NCBI GenBank assembly: GCA_949316495.1
Contig: OX439002.1
Coordinates: 11,154,001-11,218,000, forward strand
Origin: Amphiduros pacificus
Lineage: Eukaryota > Annelida > Polychaeta > Phyllodocida > Hesionidae
Length of the DNA stretch: 64,000 nt
Direction: 5' to 3'
Below, in pieces: positions 10,424 to 21,866 of this stretch. The position numbers were made by a program, and so were the translations under genes. How positions within the stretch are numbered: the first letter of the stretch is position 1; the number at the start of each line of letters is the position of its first letter. Below the pieces are notes generated by a model. The model was not told where the DNA came from, made no database searches, and saw only the letters and a list, made by a program, of their open reading frames with translations.

Positions 10424-13400
10424 CTAACTCTGGCTGTTCACATCAAAGCACGTCTCAGATGACAGATGTATTTCAAGTTCTCCTTCCTGCTGACTTTTTG
10501 TTGCTTTTCTATCTTTCATGTCAGAAGATTTTTTCATTTTCCACAATAAGATCATCAGGATTGCAGCCAGTATAAAGCAGGTTCCTGCTAGGTAAAACGA
10601 TGAGGAGTATACACCACTTCTGTCAAAAAGCATCCCTGTAACACATGTAAAAAATATGTATCATATATTCAATTTATGTATTAGCCCTTTAAATTTCAAA
10701 TGCCGCAGGGAGTTTCAAATCTTTTGTATACCTGCTACTGGACCTCCTCCCATGATGAAGATAGAAATGACAGTGTACTGGTAACCATAGCCAACCCCCA
10801 TCATGTCCATACCAAGTGTTTCAGATATCAACTGAGGCATAAGGGGTCCATATGAGCCTGACAATACTCCAAATAATACTGCATACATCATTACCCAAAG
10901 GTATGTCTCCACCACAGGCACCAAGACTGTCACAACCCCAAGTGTCAATATAGGCCAGAAATATAGCACACATGTTGTAATCCAAGGTATCTGATTGGTT
11001 GCTCCCCAAAACACGCGCCCTATTGTGCTGGCAATACCAATGATGGACACAAATACAGCAGCATCAGACTTAGTATATCCAAGGTGTCTTACATAAGCTC
11101 CTAGATGTATGTTAATTACTGTCATTGAAAACCATGAGATGCATGCATGTATGTTCAATACCACATAGGACTTGTTTTTAAATATATGCAAATACATTGG
11201 AATTTTTAGACCCTTGACATTTGAACTGTTTTGTATTACAGGTCTAAATAATGCACCCACAACAGTAAGATTGAAACTTATTCCTGCAATGATGAGTAAG
11301 GCTCCTCTCCACCCATAACTGGATTCCAGGTAGTTGATGAGAGTGGGGAAAATGAAGGGTCCTAATCCAACTCCAGCTGTTGATATTCCAAATGCAGCAG
11401 ATCTATATCTTCTAAAGTAGAGGCCAACAATTGCAAGATTTGGTATTGTGTGCAGACCTAGACCACTGCCTGCATGACAAAAAATAAAAAAGAGCACAAT
11501 TCAATGTTTATGGGGCAATTGTAGATGGTCATCTTTGTTTTCTCAAGGAATAAATGTGCACTGCCACTACAATTGCATTTTGGAATGATAATATAACAAT
11601 TTAATTTTTTTAGGAAAAAAGAAAGAAATGTCAAAATTTCCCACGATGTTTGGGATAGAATTCAAACCTTACAGTATGTTCATCTCATACATCTAATTTT
11701 GGAGATTTACAAAAATTTGATTTCTTATCATTCTGAAAGCTTGAATGCATGTGCTATCTGCTTAGTAAAAGACAGGAATATGTTTAAAGAGATACTTTCT
11801 AGTGAGATAAATGCATTAATAACATTATTAAATGATCATAGACGCGTAAATACATTGAAATTCATAGACAAACAAATTGTAACAGTAACCATGGAAACAC
11901 TAACCAACATTTAAAACTCATCTTGCAACTCCAGAGAATAAATAGCATAAATCCCAGAAATTAAAATCTTGTAAATAAAGACGAGATCCTCTTATAATAT
12001 TTTGTGGAATTATTTATTTTTTTGTGGTCCCCAGCATTCATAGGCAAGCAATCATCTTGCATATTTTTTGTGATCCATGGCACAAGCTTGTAAAAAACAT
12101 CAGTGAGTAGAATTATGTCTCCTTCACATAAAAAAAGAAAGTTATCATCTGCAGTTTCAGTGTGAGCCATTAATAATGGGAATACAGACAGTTTTCAACA
12201 CCACTGTATATGCTTCAGCACGTATCAGTTGATCTCCTACTCCTAATATAGTGATATGCGGTTGATTGCTTTCCATACTACATCAATGCTATCTTTCATC
12301 ATAGCTACAATATGGGCATTTTTAAAAACATAGGTATGCTATTATGTGCAATCTATCATCCATTAAAACCTGAAAACATCAATGCAATTAAAATATGTGA
12401 AGTTACATTTTATATTTTACACCTGCTTTGATATGGATAAAGGGTTAAATACAAAAAATAAAAGTCACTGTAAAATTTGTAACGTTTTTTTCTATTCATC
12501 AAATTTACATTTTGATTAAAGATCTAGATTCTATGATATATCCCTTAAATGGTTATTAATCACATTATTTGGTGAAAATGGTAAAACCAGAATATGAAAT
12601 ATGCAAATATGCAAAATCTTTGATATCATTAAATGATTGTTAGGGAATAGTTTCTGCATTCCAAATCATTAATCAGAATGAAATGTAAGATGTAAGATAC
12701 GTCATGTAAGATACGTCATAATTTCTTCTGTGAGGGCACTTCAGATTGGAACAGTGTAAAACTACAGGCGGTGTCCCAGGCCACCAGGGGGCGCTACTAA
12801 AGGGTTTCCATATCCAGAGTGATCCGCAATGTTCCAATGCACTACTATGCCAAGTTTGGTGATTGTTTCCAAAAGTGCACAAACATTGGACCTATCTACC
12901 ATACTACGAATATGATCATTTATTGCAGTCAGTGTCAATGACGTCATCGTGGGGATTAACAGCACGTGCAACTCAAGCTGCAATCATTTCCAATTTTTAT
13001 AAAACGTGTCATAACTTAGCTAATACTGGTCTGATCGTCATGCTTTTTACACCAAAATGTCACATTTTTTATGTCCATTTTATTGTGCGTCTATACTAAA
13101 ATAGAAAATCGTAACAACGCTATTTCGGCTGCATTCTTCTTTGCCCACTAATTAGTTATATGAGTAGGTAATTGCCCCACGATGTCGTCATTCTTTCTTT
13201 CTGCCACGTGCATTTGAAAGAGCTACCTTTCTCCCCAAAACACAAGTTTTCCTTACACAGCCAAACTAACAGGGCCCACAGATCAATGTGCGCTATAATT
13301 CTCCGAAATACAAAAGTGTTTCAAAGAAGTGAAAGTTGCACTTAAATATCAGCCATGCATCTATTTATAGTTTTACTATATAAGAGCATGACAACATTTT

Positions 13401-14324
13401 TGACATTGAAATGTTTGGAATAAAATAAAAAGACTTATGTTTAACCTATAATTAAACGGGTATAATCCATACAATACTAAAGTGGCAATGGTTACCTTTT
13501 GTTGTCTTAAAATATTTCTTTCGCGAAGTTGAAAATGACGAAAGAAATTCCAAAAGCAATGTGAACAAGGGTGTAATTGTGTGGTGGAATACCCCATAGC
13601 ACAGATGCCCTATGCCTGTGTGCAGTATTTATGCAAGAATATGAAAAGTTAATTATATGTATTTCTCTATGTTAGAAGTCTCTATCAAGCTTTACTCAGA
13701 CCATTTCATTGCATTGATCATCTAATTCCAATCAAAGTAACTCACCTGTTATTATACCAAATGTGAAATATAAATGGTAGACATTTTTTGCCTGTGAGCT
13801 GAGTACCAAACCCAGGCAGCTGAGACATCCCCCTATCATCGCCACAGGGCGACAACCAAATCTCTGCGACAAGATGCCAGATAGCATTGCTGCAAAGAGA
13901 GTCATGTCAAAATACTGTAAAAGCTGATGTAATATCATGTCTCAAAATACTTAAAATGTTGATGTAAGATTGTGTGGCGTATTTTTTATTATTTTTTTTC
14001 AAACAAAATGTTTGTGAATATCTTTCATGAAGCATTGCTTTTCTTGCTTTTGCTGATTTAACAAAGAAAATGGAGAAGTGAAGACTAAATGTATGATAAG
14101 TTCTCATATTTGCTATAATTGTACTCACAGATCAGACTGTAAGAAGATATGCACAGTGATGTGACAAGTGCAACTTGTGCACTCCCATTGTTAGGTATCC
14201 TGTCCATAAATATAATATGGTAAATGCTCAAAGAGTTCAGAATGCCATAGGCAAGTATGTTGCCAATACAAGACAGTGTGGCTATTAGCCACGAGAATCC
14301 GGAATCCAGATGTTCTTCTTTCAT
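10424..14324 (-). CDS. SLC16 monocarboxylate-transporter-like protein, paralogue A
   Basis: A predicted 429-residue plasma-membrane transporter of the major facilitator superfamily, SLC16 family. Family members move monocarboxylates, aromatic amino acids or related solutes; the substrate here is unknown. Coding exons on the minus strand are 14324-14129, 13889-13746, 11469-10732 and 10635-10424, all with GT/AG junctions and phase 1. The ATG at 14324 opens MKEEHLDSGFSW, whose DSGFSW is the SLC16 N-terminal signature (D/E-G-G-W-G-W type). The second signature is present as YFRRYRSAAFGISTAG. The end is hydrophilic and short (NSQS). The length is near the small end for the family. It pairs with a second four-exon copy at 33488-36882. 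Exon 2 is nearly identical between the copies although the rest has diverged. Intron 2 (11470-13745) is long and contains a CTCF-like site. Confidence 0.9.
12781..12797 (+). promoter_or_regulatory. CTCF-like motif
   Basis: CCACCAGGGGGCGCTAC matches the CTCF core consensus CCASYAGRKGGCRS very well. It lies in intron 2 of transporter A, between the paralogues' coding exons. Binding is inferred from the motif only. Confidence 0.5.
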
Positions 14325-15299
14325 CGTGCACGTGACACTTTCTACAATTTACCACTGGATGAAGTAGTTCCTCTTAGAGATGCATCTGCTGTACTGTGGG
14401 TAGTTGATGAAAAGAAGATAAATATAATTTTATTAACAATCATTACTTCCATTTTGTTCTTATTACTGGTGTCCTTCCCTGATATATTTCATGGAAAATA
14501 CATTATAAAATGATGGTAAACGTGACAAAGCGTTTCAGGTAATAACATCTTACTTACATGGACACAAATTTAAGTTTGGACATTTGAATTTATGACCATA
14601 TAGTTTTGCCTGCCAGCAATAGGATAGAATGAACACTTCAGCTCACTAGAGAATGTTTAAAGCTATACACAAAGTGTGTTTCGCACAGTGTCCATGCAAG
14701 AACTGAAGCATAAATAGCTGCTGGAGGGAATAGGCCTGAACAGGTCCAGTGGCAACCCTGCCGCCTGGTGATTGAGATCTGTGAACTGAAACCCAAGTCA
14801 GACATGCATGGGGATCCCTCACAATTCCGAGCTATTACCCACTCATTTTCCCTGCACTCATTGATATATTTTGTCATTTTAGGATTATATATTATTTTCT
14901 GCAATAAACAATTTTGTGTACCTGCCTTTGAGTATTAAGTCATCAACTTACTTATTTCACTTCCAAATGTGTGTAATATAACGTGCACCAGTGTATGTCT
15001 TTAGTGTTGCTGAATGGAATATTTGACATTGGATGAAAATACAGGTAAGCAAAAGCAGCGTTGGCGGTTTGCCAGGAATCAATTGTCCGACAACGCTCTG
15101 ATGTAAGTGGCTAAAGCTTAAATACATTTTGTAAATTTGGTTAGACTAATGATACACGGAGTACAGCTAGGAATACATCCTGTTCCACCAATATGATTGA
15201 TCGACTATTTATTGGCATAACATCCATGTGCATATTGCCATGGTTTGGTGAATTTAAATAGAAATTGAACTCTCAAAGGAAGAAATCTGGCACCAATCT
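14325..15299. other. 5' flank of transporter A
   Basis: No coding exon or convincing promoter is recognised. The first non-coding exon may lie here or further right. The segment is AT-rich and unstructured to the eye. Confidence 0.4.
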
Positions 15300-15475
15300 G
15301 AGTCCTTAATACCACAGGCCCGATGCATGTTTATATGGCACTTTAATGTCAGGCCATGCCGATCATCAGTTTCATGTATTGCATCCCTAATGCAATACAT
15401 GAAACTGGTGATCGGTATGGCCTGGCATGAAACTGGAATATAAGCAAGTATCGGGCCTGTGGTATTAAAAAGACT
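15300..15475. repeat. Foldback (near-perfect long hairpin), copy 1
   Basis: Outer arms AATACCACAGGCCCGATGC (from 15308) and its inverse ending at 15466 enclose inner arms of about 36 bp that contain CATCAGTTTCATGTATTGCA and its inverse. The apex is only a few bases (near 15386-15392). A related foldback with the same outer arm is in intron 1 of transporter B (36424-36585), so this is probably a mobile foldback/MITE family. Confidence 0.75.
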
Positions 15476-15754
15476 GTTAAAGAAACATGATATCAGAATT
15501 TGAAGCAGATCAAAATTGTGATTGAAGCCTTTCATTGGCAGATCAGAAACATACACATACAATTGCTTTGAGTTTCCATCATGACTAACATATTCATATA
15601 TTGGCAACTTCACATTTTGAAGATCCTGAATTATTATTGCTTAGGAATGATAATATCCTAATTTGATGGAAAATATATACAAGAATAAGTATGATTGTAG
15701 GTATATCTGAAGGATTGATGAACTGTCATAAAACCTACAGTACTGTGACTGTTT

Positions 15755-15945
15755 CAGGGGTGGGAGGGCTCTGAACCGTTCTGGGCAGTAAATCTGAACC
15801 AACCTGTATAATTCACGTCATTCATATTTTAGAGAAAATAACACGCTCATCAGTTACAAATATAATAATACGATCATCTAAAGCTAATTTTCAACGAGAT
15901 ATTTGTCAAAATGTAACACAGGAATGTGCCCCAGTTTAGGATTAG
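15755..15945. repeat. End fragment of the 532-bp TIR element family
   Basis: CTCTGAACCGTTCTGGGCAG (15769-15788), AAATCTGAACC and the following sequence to about 15940 match, in reverse complement, the right end of the element at 37938-38469. The other end is missing here. Confidence 0.65.
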
Positions 15946-16285
15946 CTTACAATAAATAATATTGTGAACCATCAGACGTAATCAAAATGTTGTACAATCT
16001 GTGTGTGGCATATACAACTATCGTCTTCTTGTTCTATACCTAAATCCATCGGTAAAATAGACTTGAAATCCACTGTTTCAAGAAACACCACTGACCATCA
16101 TATTGAAGTTTCCCCAGTAAATAAACTCTACCTCCGGCGATTGACTGTTGCAGTTTTGACCCATGTCACTATCGTTCCCAGTCATAATGTCTAAAAATAC
16201 AAATCCGTGTCAATTCTATAGTGTTTTTTCTTCACTGTTTTACCCGATATCAAACATGACAACGTGAAATGGCATTTGGAAGAGT

Positions 16286-16744
16286 CTAGTGTTCTCCAAT
16301 CACCCATCGGCAAAGCCCAGATAGGTGATCTGGAGAGGTTTGGGATTTTTCCTTTTTCTGTATAATCTCGTTTGCATGAGATTTTTTAAATATCCAACTC
16401 TTTCAGTGAAAATTCATATTTTATGTTTGATTGTATCTGAGATCTCCCCTAAAAGCTTGATAATTATTCGGATAGCATAAAATAATGAAAATATAAATAT
16501 TTGATATTAGTCACCAGCTGCAAAATCTGAGTCAAACCCGTTTTAACGGCAGTTGAAACGGGTTCAATTTTGACGTTTAAACGGGTTTACCTCAGTTTTT
16601 GCAGCTGGCGACTTTTTACTTCACTTGAGCTAACAATTCCACCAAACTTTTCTTTGGTTGAATTTTGTAGAGACCTTGGACGTTCGACAAACCCCTCCAG
16701 ATCACCTATCTGGGCTTTGCCGATTGGTGGTTGGAGAACACTAG
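16286..16744. mobile_element. MITE with 7-bp target duplication, long copy
   Basis: Terminal inverted repeats of about 58 bp begin CTAGTGTTCTCCAATCACC and include AGATAGGTGATCTGGAG. The flanks are GAAGAGT on both sides (16279-16285 and 16745-16751), a perfect 7-bp duplication. The interior holds an inverted pair around ACCCGTTTTAACGG and AAACGGGTTT. A shorter relative lies at 27809-28019. No coding capacity. Confidence 0.9.
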
Positions 16745-16989
16745 GAAGAGTCCAAGTGATGACGTCATGGAAACATAAAGGGAGAATCATTATCAGAGGC
16801 ACCACAATGTTGTGGATTTTCCAGATTGTTGCTGTCACTCCCGTGAATAAACTGACCCACTTTCACGTCTTTCCGCAAACTCGTAAACAATGGCAAAACG
16901 ATGCCGAGATGAAGAAAAAACAAAGAAATATTTTCAAACAGGACTGACATCTGCTGTTGACATAAAAAGTACATAATTGTTTGGTTGTT

Positions 16990-18430
16990 AGTTGCCGGAA
17001 CTCGAGTTCTTCAAGAGTCGTGAGCTAAAGTGGATGGTCAGTGCATGGTGTTTCTGGAAACAGTGGATTTCAAGTCTTTTTTGACGATGTCTTTGGGTAT
17101 AATGATATCAGACATATTTGAATCATCTAACCTCCCTCCTACCCTGCCAATCCCGACCCCGGACCCTGCCACTCTGGGTCCTGCCACGGTCAGGGTTGAC
17201 TCGACTGACTGGAAGACGAAGTTTGATCCCCTGCAGAGATCTCAGGCACGTCTGACTGCTCTAAATGCTGCCGCGAATGCGGAAATTAGTACCCTTAAGG
17301 ACCAAGTACGTTCTCAAGAAAAAGACACCCATGATCTTGAGACTAGGAGGGCCAGGCTCATGGCTGAGCTGGCCTGTCCCTCCTGTCTGAGAATGAGGAG
17401 GTCCTAGCACGCTACTTGCCTACTGTCGCAGATGCCGAGGAGGTAGTTGTGGAACCCTGACTTGCGCGAGCAGAGCTCTGGAGGCTACGTCGGATTGTGC
17501 GGTGTCCCCTATCCCTCGTGAAGAGACAGGTCACGACACAGTGTCGCGACCTCAGTGTAGAAAGCAGACACGCTTTACACGTATTATTAAGATATTTCAA
17601 ATGTCTTACACATCTAATCTTGCTTTCTGGCAAGTTTCATGTCTGAATAAAATCATTTGAAGAAGTTATTTGGGGTCGCACTTCAGAGGCAGTGAATACC
17701 TCCCACTGATGAGCCATCGTAGGTGTTTGGAGTGTGCGTCCTAACACCTACTGATTGGCTGTATCGTAAGTAGTTCAAGGAAAGGCCCCAAGTTGGTTGC
17801 ACACGTGAAACAGTATTCTGTAAGAAATTTAGTTGTATCGAGCTCCCACAATCATAAACAAAGATACAAATACACCAGGTGATGAGTTTTAAGTACCAGA
17901 AAATCAACTTTTTCATTTGTCACCTCATATCTGTCACGAGAATGTCACACTAGGTGTGTGGTTTGGAATCTCTTCATGGGTGAATGGGGTGACACTGAAA
18001 CGGTCATATTGCTCCGACCAGCCCAGCCAGAAGAGAACAAGGAGGACCAAATGCCGTTTCTCTTAAACTACCGAGGAGGGCTTGGATGAAGATGCCACAA
18101 GGGCCTCCGATGCATAGGGGTCCACCCAGGTTCTATTGTGTGTTCCTGGCCAAGAGGATGATTTTGCGGATGCATTATCCAGGGATGACTGGCATACCTC
18201 TATTACTACTGAGACTATTACATACATAGCGGACCTAGACCTAGCTGAGAAGGTGGACCTTGTGATCATCCTTCCTGACACCGCGCCCTTGAAGAACTGC
18301 AGGTCGGGAAGGAAGGTCTTCCGCCGACTCACACAGGCTGTCCGCCTTCTCCGATCCAAGGGCCCTCGGGTGGTCGTCCTTACTCCCCCCCCCCCCAGGG
18401 ACAGGAACTGCCATTGCTACCGCTAAAGAA
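16990..18430 (+). pseudogene. Broken coding relic of an unidentified element or gene
   Basis: This stretch is richer in G+C than its surroundings and contains coding-like blocks. One at 17.13-17.45 kb reads PTPDPATLGPATVRVDSTDW and then a predicted coiled coil (LNAAANAEISTLKDQV). Another at about 18.13-18.43 kb reads DLDLAEKVDLVIILPDTAPL and AVRLLRSKGPRVVVLTPPPP. The second resembles in style the hydrolase-like ORFs carried by some retroelements, but I cannot name the family. It is broken into several pieces. The 17.64-17.93 kb part has no coding signal. Confidence 0.4.
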
Positions 18431-18479
18431 TGCATTAATAATGAACTGGACAATAACTGATGGTTGTGGCCAGCGCCAC

Positions 18480-19735
18480 CTATGAATGATCGATTTGACT
18501 CTCTTGTATCTCTGAATAAATCTAACTGTTCAAATGATTTTGATGTTTGTGTGTGTTCTTGCTTTTCATATTTCAACTTTACACATGTAAAAAATGCTCA
18601 TGTTAAAGACATAAAATTTATGCCTTAAGCACAAATAACTGCACTACACGATCGTCCCTGTTAACAAATGCTATTTTCCTCTGTGACCTTCACCTTGGCC
18701 AACTTACACGACCACATGCATTCAATAATCTTAAACTTGTAACTGTAAAACAAAAAAACGTAATTAACTATCTGAATCCTCAAACATATCACTTCACTTA
18801 ACGGTTTTCTATAGTCCTGTCTTTCTAGCAAAAAACTCTACTCATTTTTCAATATTAAAATGTGATGGTGCTGGCCTTATACACAATCTGTCCCAAGTCG
18901 TGCCTGACTACCATTCGATGAAATTATCGTCTTTGACTAAAATCTACAGCTCCTCCTCACAAATTAAATGTGCTTTACTTACTGTACATGATAAAACCAA
19001 TGGGAAACTTTTCAAATTGGTAATACCCATATTTTGTACTCTTCCTCATAACAATGACCAATAAAAGTAGAATAATAAGTCGAAAATTAGAACTTTGCTT
19101 GTATTCTGATTATATCTGTCTGTTTTACACCTTTTCTGTGATATCCTCTACAACACATACTATTCTACAATAACAAGTTCTCAAAAAGGAGAGAAAAAAA
19201 AATTTCCAATTAGAATTTTAAAAAAAAAACTGTGTTTAACAACCAATTAACAATTTAATTGAATTTGCACATCATTGCAACCTGTAGGTAAGTAACTATT
19301 AGTGGTGATCATATTGAAGAGGGAGAATCCATTCACACACAGGGAGGCAGCTTTGAATGCTTCAAATTAAAAGCTAAATTTACTACCAAAAGCAAATAGT
19401 ACCATAAAATATGTCTGATTATTACTTCCCTATTGTGTACATTACAATACTGAACTTAGGTTAACAAGTATTACTTTCATCATCATCCATTTTTGGATGA
19501 TGACCCTTCTACATTGTCCACATGCAGTTGAACAGTCTAGCCCATGTTTTCTGCAAATGCATTGTCAAACTTACTGAACAAAGTGTCCATCAGAAAAATC
19601 TGGAGTGTCTACACCATCGCAAACAGCTGCACTATATTCATATTTTGTAACTGCATAAAAACCCATGTTTATGCAGAGTATGATTAAAGCATTAATGAAA
19701 TAAGGTTTTCAAGCACCTTTTCCTTACAGTGTAAT
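18480..19735. other. Intergenic sequence with weak coding-like traces
   Basis: No gene can be supported. A stretch of about 80 open codons around 18825-19062 (plus strand, ends PIFCTLPHNNDQ) is not recognised and may be chance or a relic. Poly(A)-like runs occur near 19195-19225. Confidence 0.3.
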
Positions 19736-19966
19736 TTAAATATTTATACCCCAAACTTTGCAATCAAATGTCATTACCCATCTGATTTCACCAGCATCAG
19801 CTCCTTTAATGATATTCTGAAGCAGGAGGACCACTGATTCAGGCAGAAATGAACATGCAGCATCAGGATAAGACATCTGATCATAGGCTGGATATATTTC
19901 ACACTCATGAGGCAATGTCTTTAAGACATACATAGGGGTAGGAACAGGGGGGCTGGGGGCCCCCAT
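19736..19966 (-). pseudogene. Short unidentified coding-like fragment
   Basis: An open stretch on the minus strand encodes SYPDAACSFLPESVVLLLQN and IIKGADAGEIRW. The composition looks protein-like and resembles in style fragments of mobile-element ORFs, but no family is recognised and no partner exons are seen. Confidence 0.25.
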
Positions 19967-20059
19967 CTTTTCTCAAACTTAGGTTACCACATAGAAAGTT
20001 CAAAGCTGATGGTAAGAGGGTTTAGTGCATCACTCAAAATAATTTGAAACTGATGACCC

Positions 20060-21116
20060 AAAATCTCTTGACTCGAAAGTGTCCGGTAGTAGTCTGAAGA
20101 CAAACTCTATCTTTGCCAGAGAACCTATGGAAACTCATCATTGGTCTGCTTGGTGACTACTAAGATAAAGGAAACAATAACTACTGGTTCTCCTGGCATG
20201 GCATAAAGGTCCTTTGTCCAACCAGATGGACAGTAAAGACAGATACTATGAACAATGTCATTGTGAATTTTAAAGTTTTAAACGAAGTCTGGGAAGAGGC
20301 TTTAGATTATGTTAGAGATTCTAATAAGCACAGTAGAATTAGAGGTGTATTAGATGTGTACATGACTTTGGTGTCTTATTGGCAGGAAATATTCTGAAAC
20401 ACAGTTGTAATCTTAGTAAATCCGTCAAAGTCCACCAGTGTCAGCAGCAGAAAGCCAGGGAATGGCTAGCTCAACAATTATAACACTCAAAACAAAACGG
20501 ACAGACACAGAATTTGATCAATTTTAGAACAAAGTGAATACAAAATGTAATGTATTAGGGGTAACTGGTCCCAAGCTCTCTGGATTAGGGCCTACATATC
20601 ACCCCAGCATCCCACAGGAACATTACAGAAAAATCTATTATGAAGCTGCAGATTTCATAATCAATGCTAAAGACGATAGATTTGATCATCCAGGCTATAA
20701 AGTGTATATTGATTCATAGAATATGTTGCTAAAGGCTGCTACTGGTAATACACATGACCAGAAGTTTGCAATTATGACAAATCTGTATGCTTCAGACATT
20801 AATGCACAGAGACTGAAAACTCAAATAGACACATTAAAAAGCAACATAGTTCTTGAAAATAATACACCAACATGAAATTCCATAATTAATCTTATGATTA
20901 CTAATGGTGCATCTCTATACAGTGAAATTCTTGTAATACCAGCAACAAATGCTACCAGTGAACAATCATTCAATTTTCAAAGTGAAAACATACTTTTGGC
21001 CCAGCATGACACAGAAGAGGCTAAATGGTCTAATGAAAATTCATGTTCATAAAGATCACAGAGATGATGTTATCCTAATTCATGTTGCCAATGATTTTAT
21101 ATCTGTTCATGAATAA
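20060..21116 (+). pseudogene. hAT-type transposase relic (TTF/zf-MYM-like group)
   Basis: Conceptual pieces resemble the C-terminal half of hAT transposases of the type found in TTF-type/zf-MYM-like host proteins. Seen in order: ALDYVRDSNKHSRIRGVLDV (about 20300-20360), KHSCNLSKSVKVHQCQQQ (about 20400-20450), HPSIPQEHYRKIYYEAADFI (near 20600), and the dimerisation region with LVIPATNATSEQSF (about 20930-20970) and LNGLMKIHVHKDHRDD (about 21022-21069). The frame shifts several times and has internal stops, for example after KVYIDS at 20717-20719. It cannot encode a functional transposase. No TIRs were identified. Confidence 0.7.
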
Positions 21117-21119
21117 CTT

Positions 21120-21865
21120 AACATATCTATATTTGGCACTTTTATGGAATCTGACATGTAATCTGTGATTCGTGAATTTGAACTTTGTGTTATTTGTATC
21201 CACAGCCATAGCATTATTTTACCTAAATGCTTAAGTTATTTATATGGACATCTAAAGGTAGTGAAGGAAGGTGGTGCCACGCACCTCGTTTGACATTAAA
21301 TTTGGAATTTGTGAGGAATTGACTTGCCTGTGTAGAAATTGGTGCTGCATGCCTGATGTTTGACAGCATTGGCAGCACGTAGGTTATTAACAAATTATAT
21401 TCTAGTTTTGACAGTTTTGGCCAAGTCTCATAATGCTGTTCACAAATAGTGGCAACACTTCTGACAGTCCTTTTTTCTAACTGGTATTAATGCATACTCT
21501 TTTTTCTTTCCACCATAAAGATGTTAAGAATATACAATGTATTTCATAGCAGAATGATGCTGGCATTGTATGAAATACATTACAAGAAATGCTATATAAG
21601 CTATTTATTTCCTTATCATGGCCTTAAAATAACTGCTTAACACCAGCAGCAAGGGCATGACATTATTTAAGTGTGCAAGGGACCTTTAATCATACAAAAA
21701 AACCTGAATATAAGCATGAAATAGGGTGAAACGTCAATGAGAGGTGGCCATTTTGAATATATGCAAATTAGGTGATGTTCCTCTAAGTTGATTTTGGTAT
21801 ACTTTTTATATGTTCATCTGGGTAACATTCTGAGACAAATAACACCAAAATGGTTTCTGTTCTAA
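21120..21865. other. Spacer between hAT relic and LINE
   Basis: No gene is seen. The segment is AT-rich. The palindrome-like pair AATGTATTTCATA near 21537 and TATGAAATACATT near 21567 is the only visible structure. Confidence 0.35.
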
Positions 21866-21866
21866 T

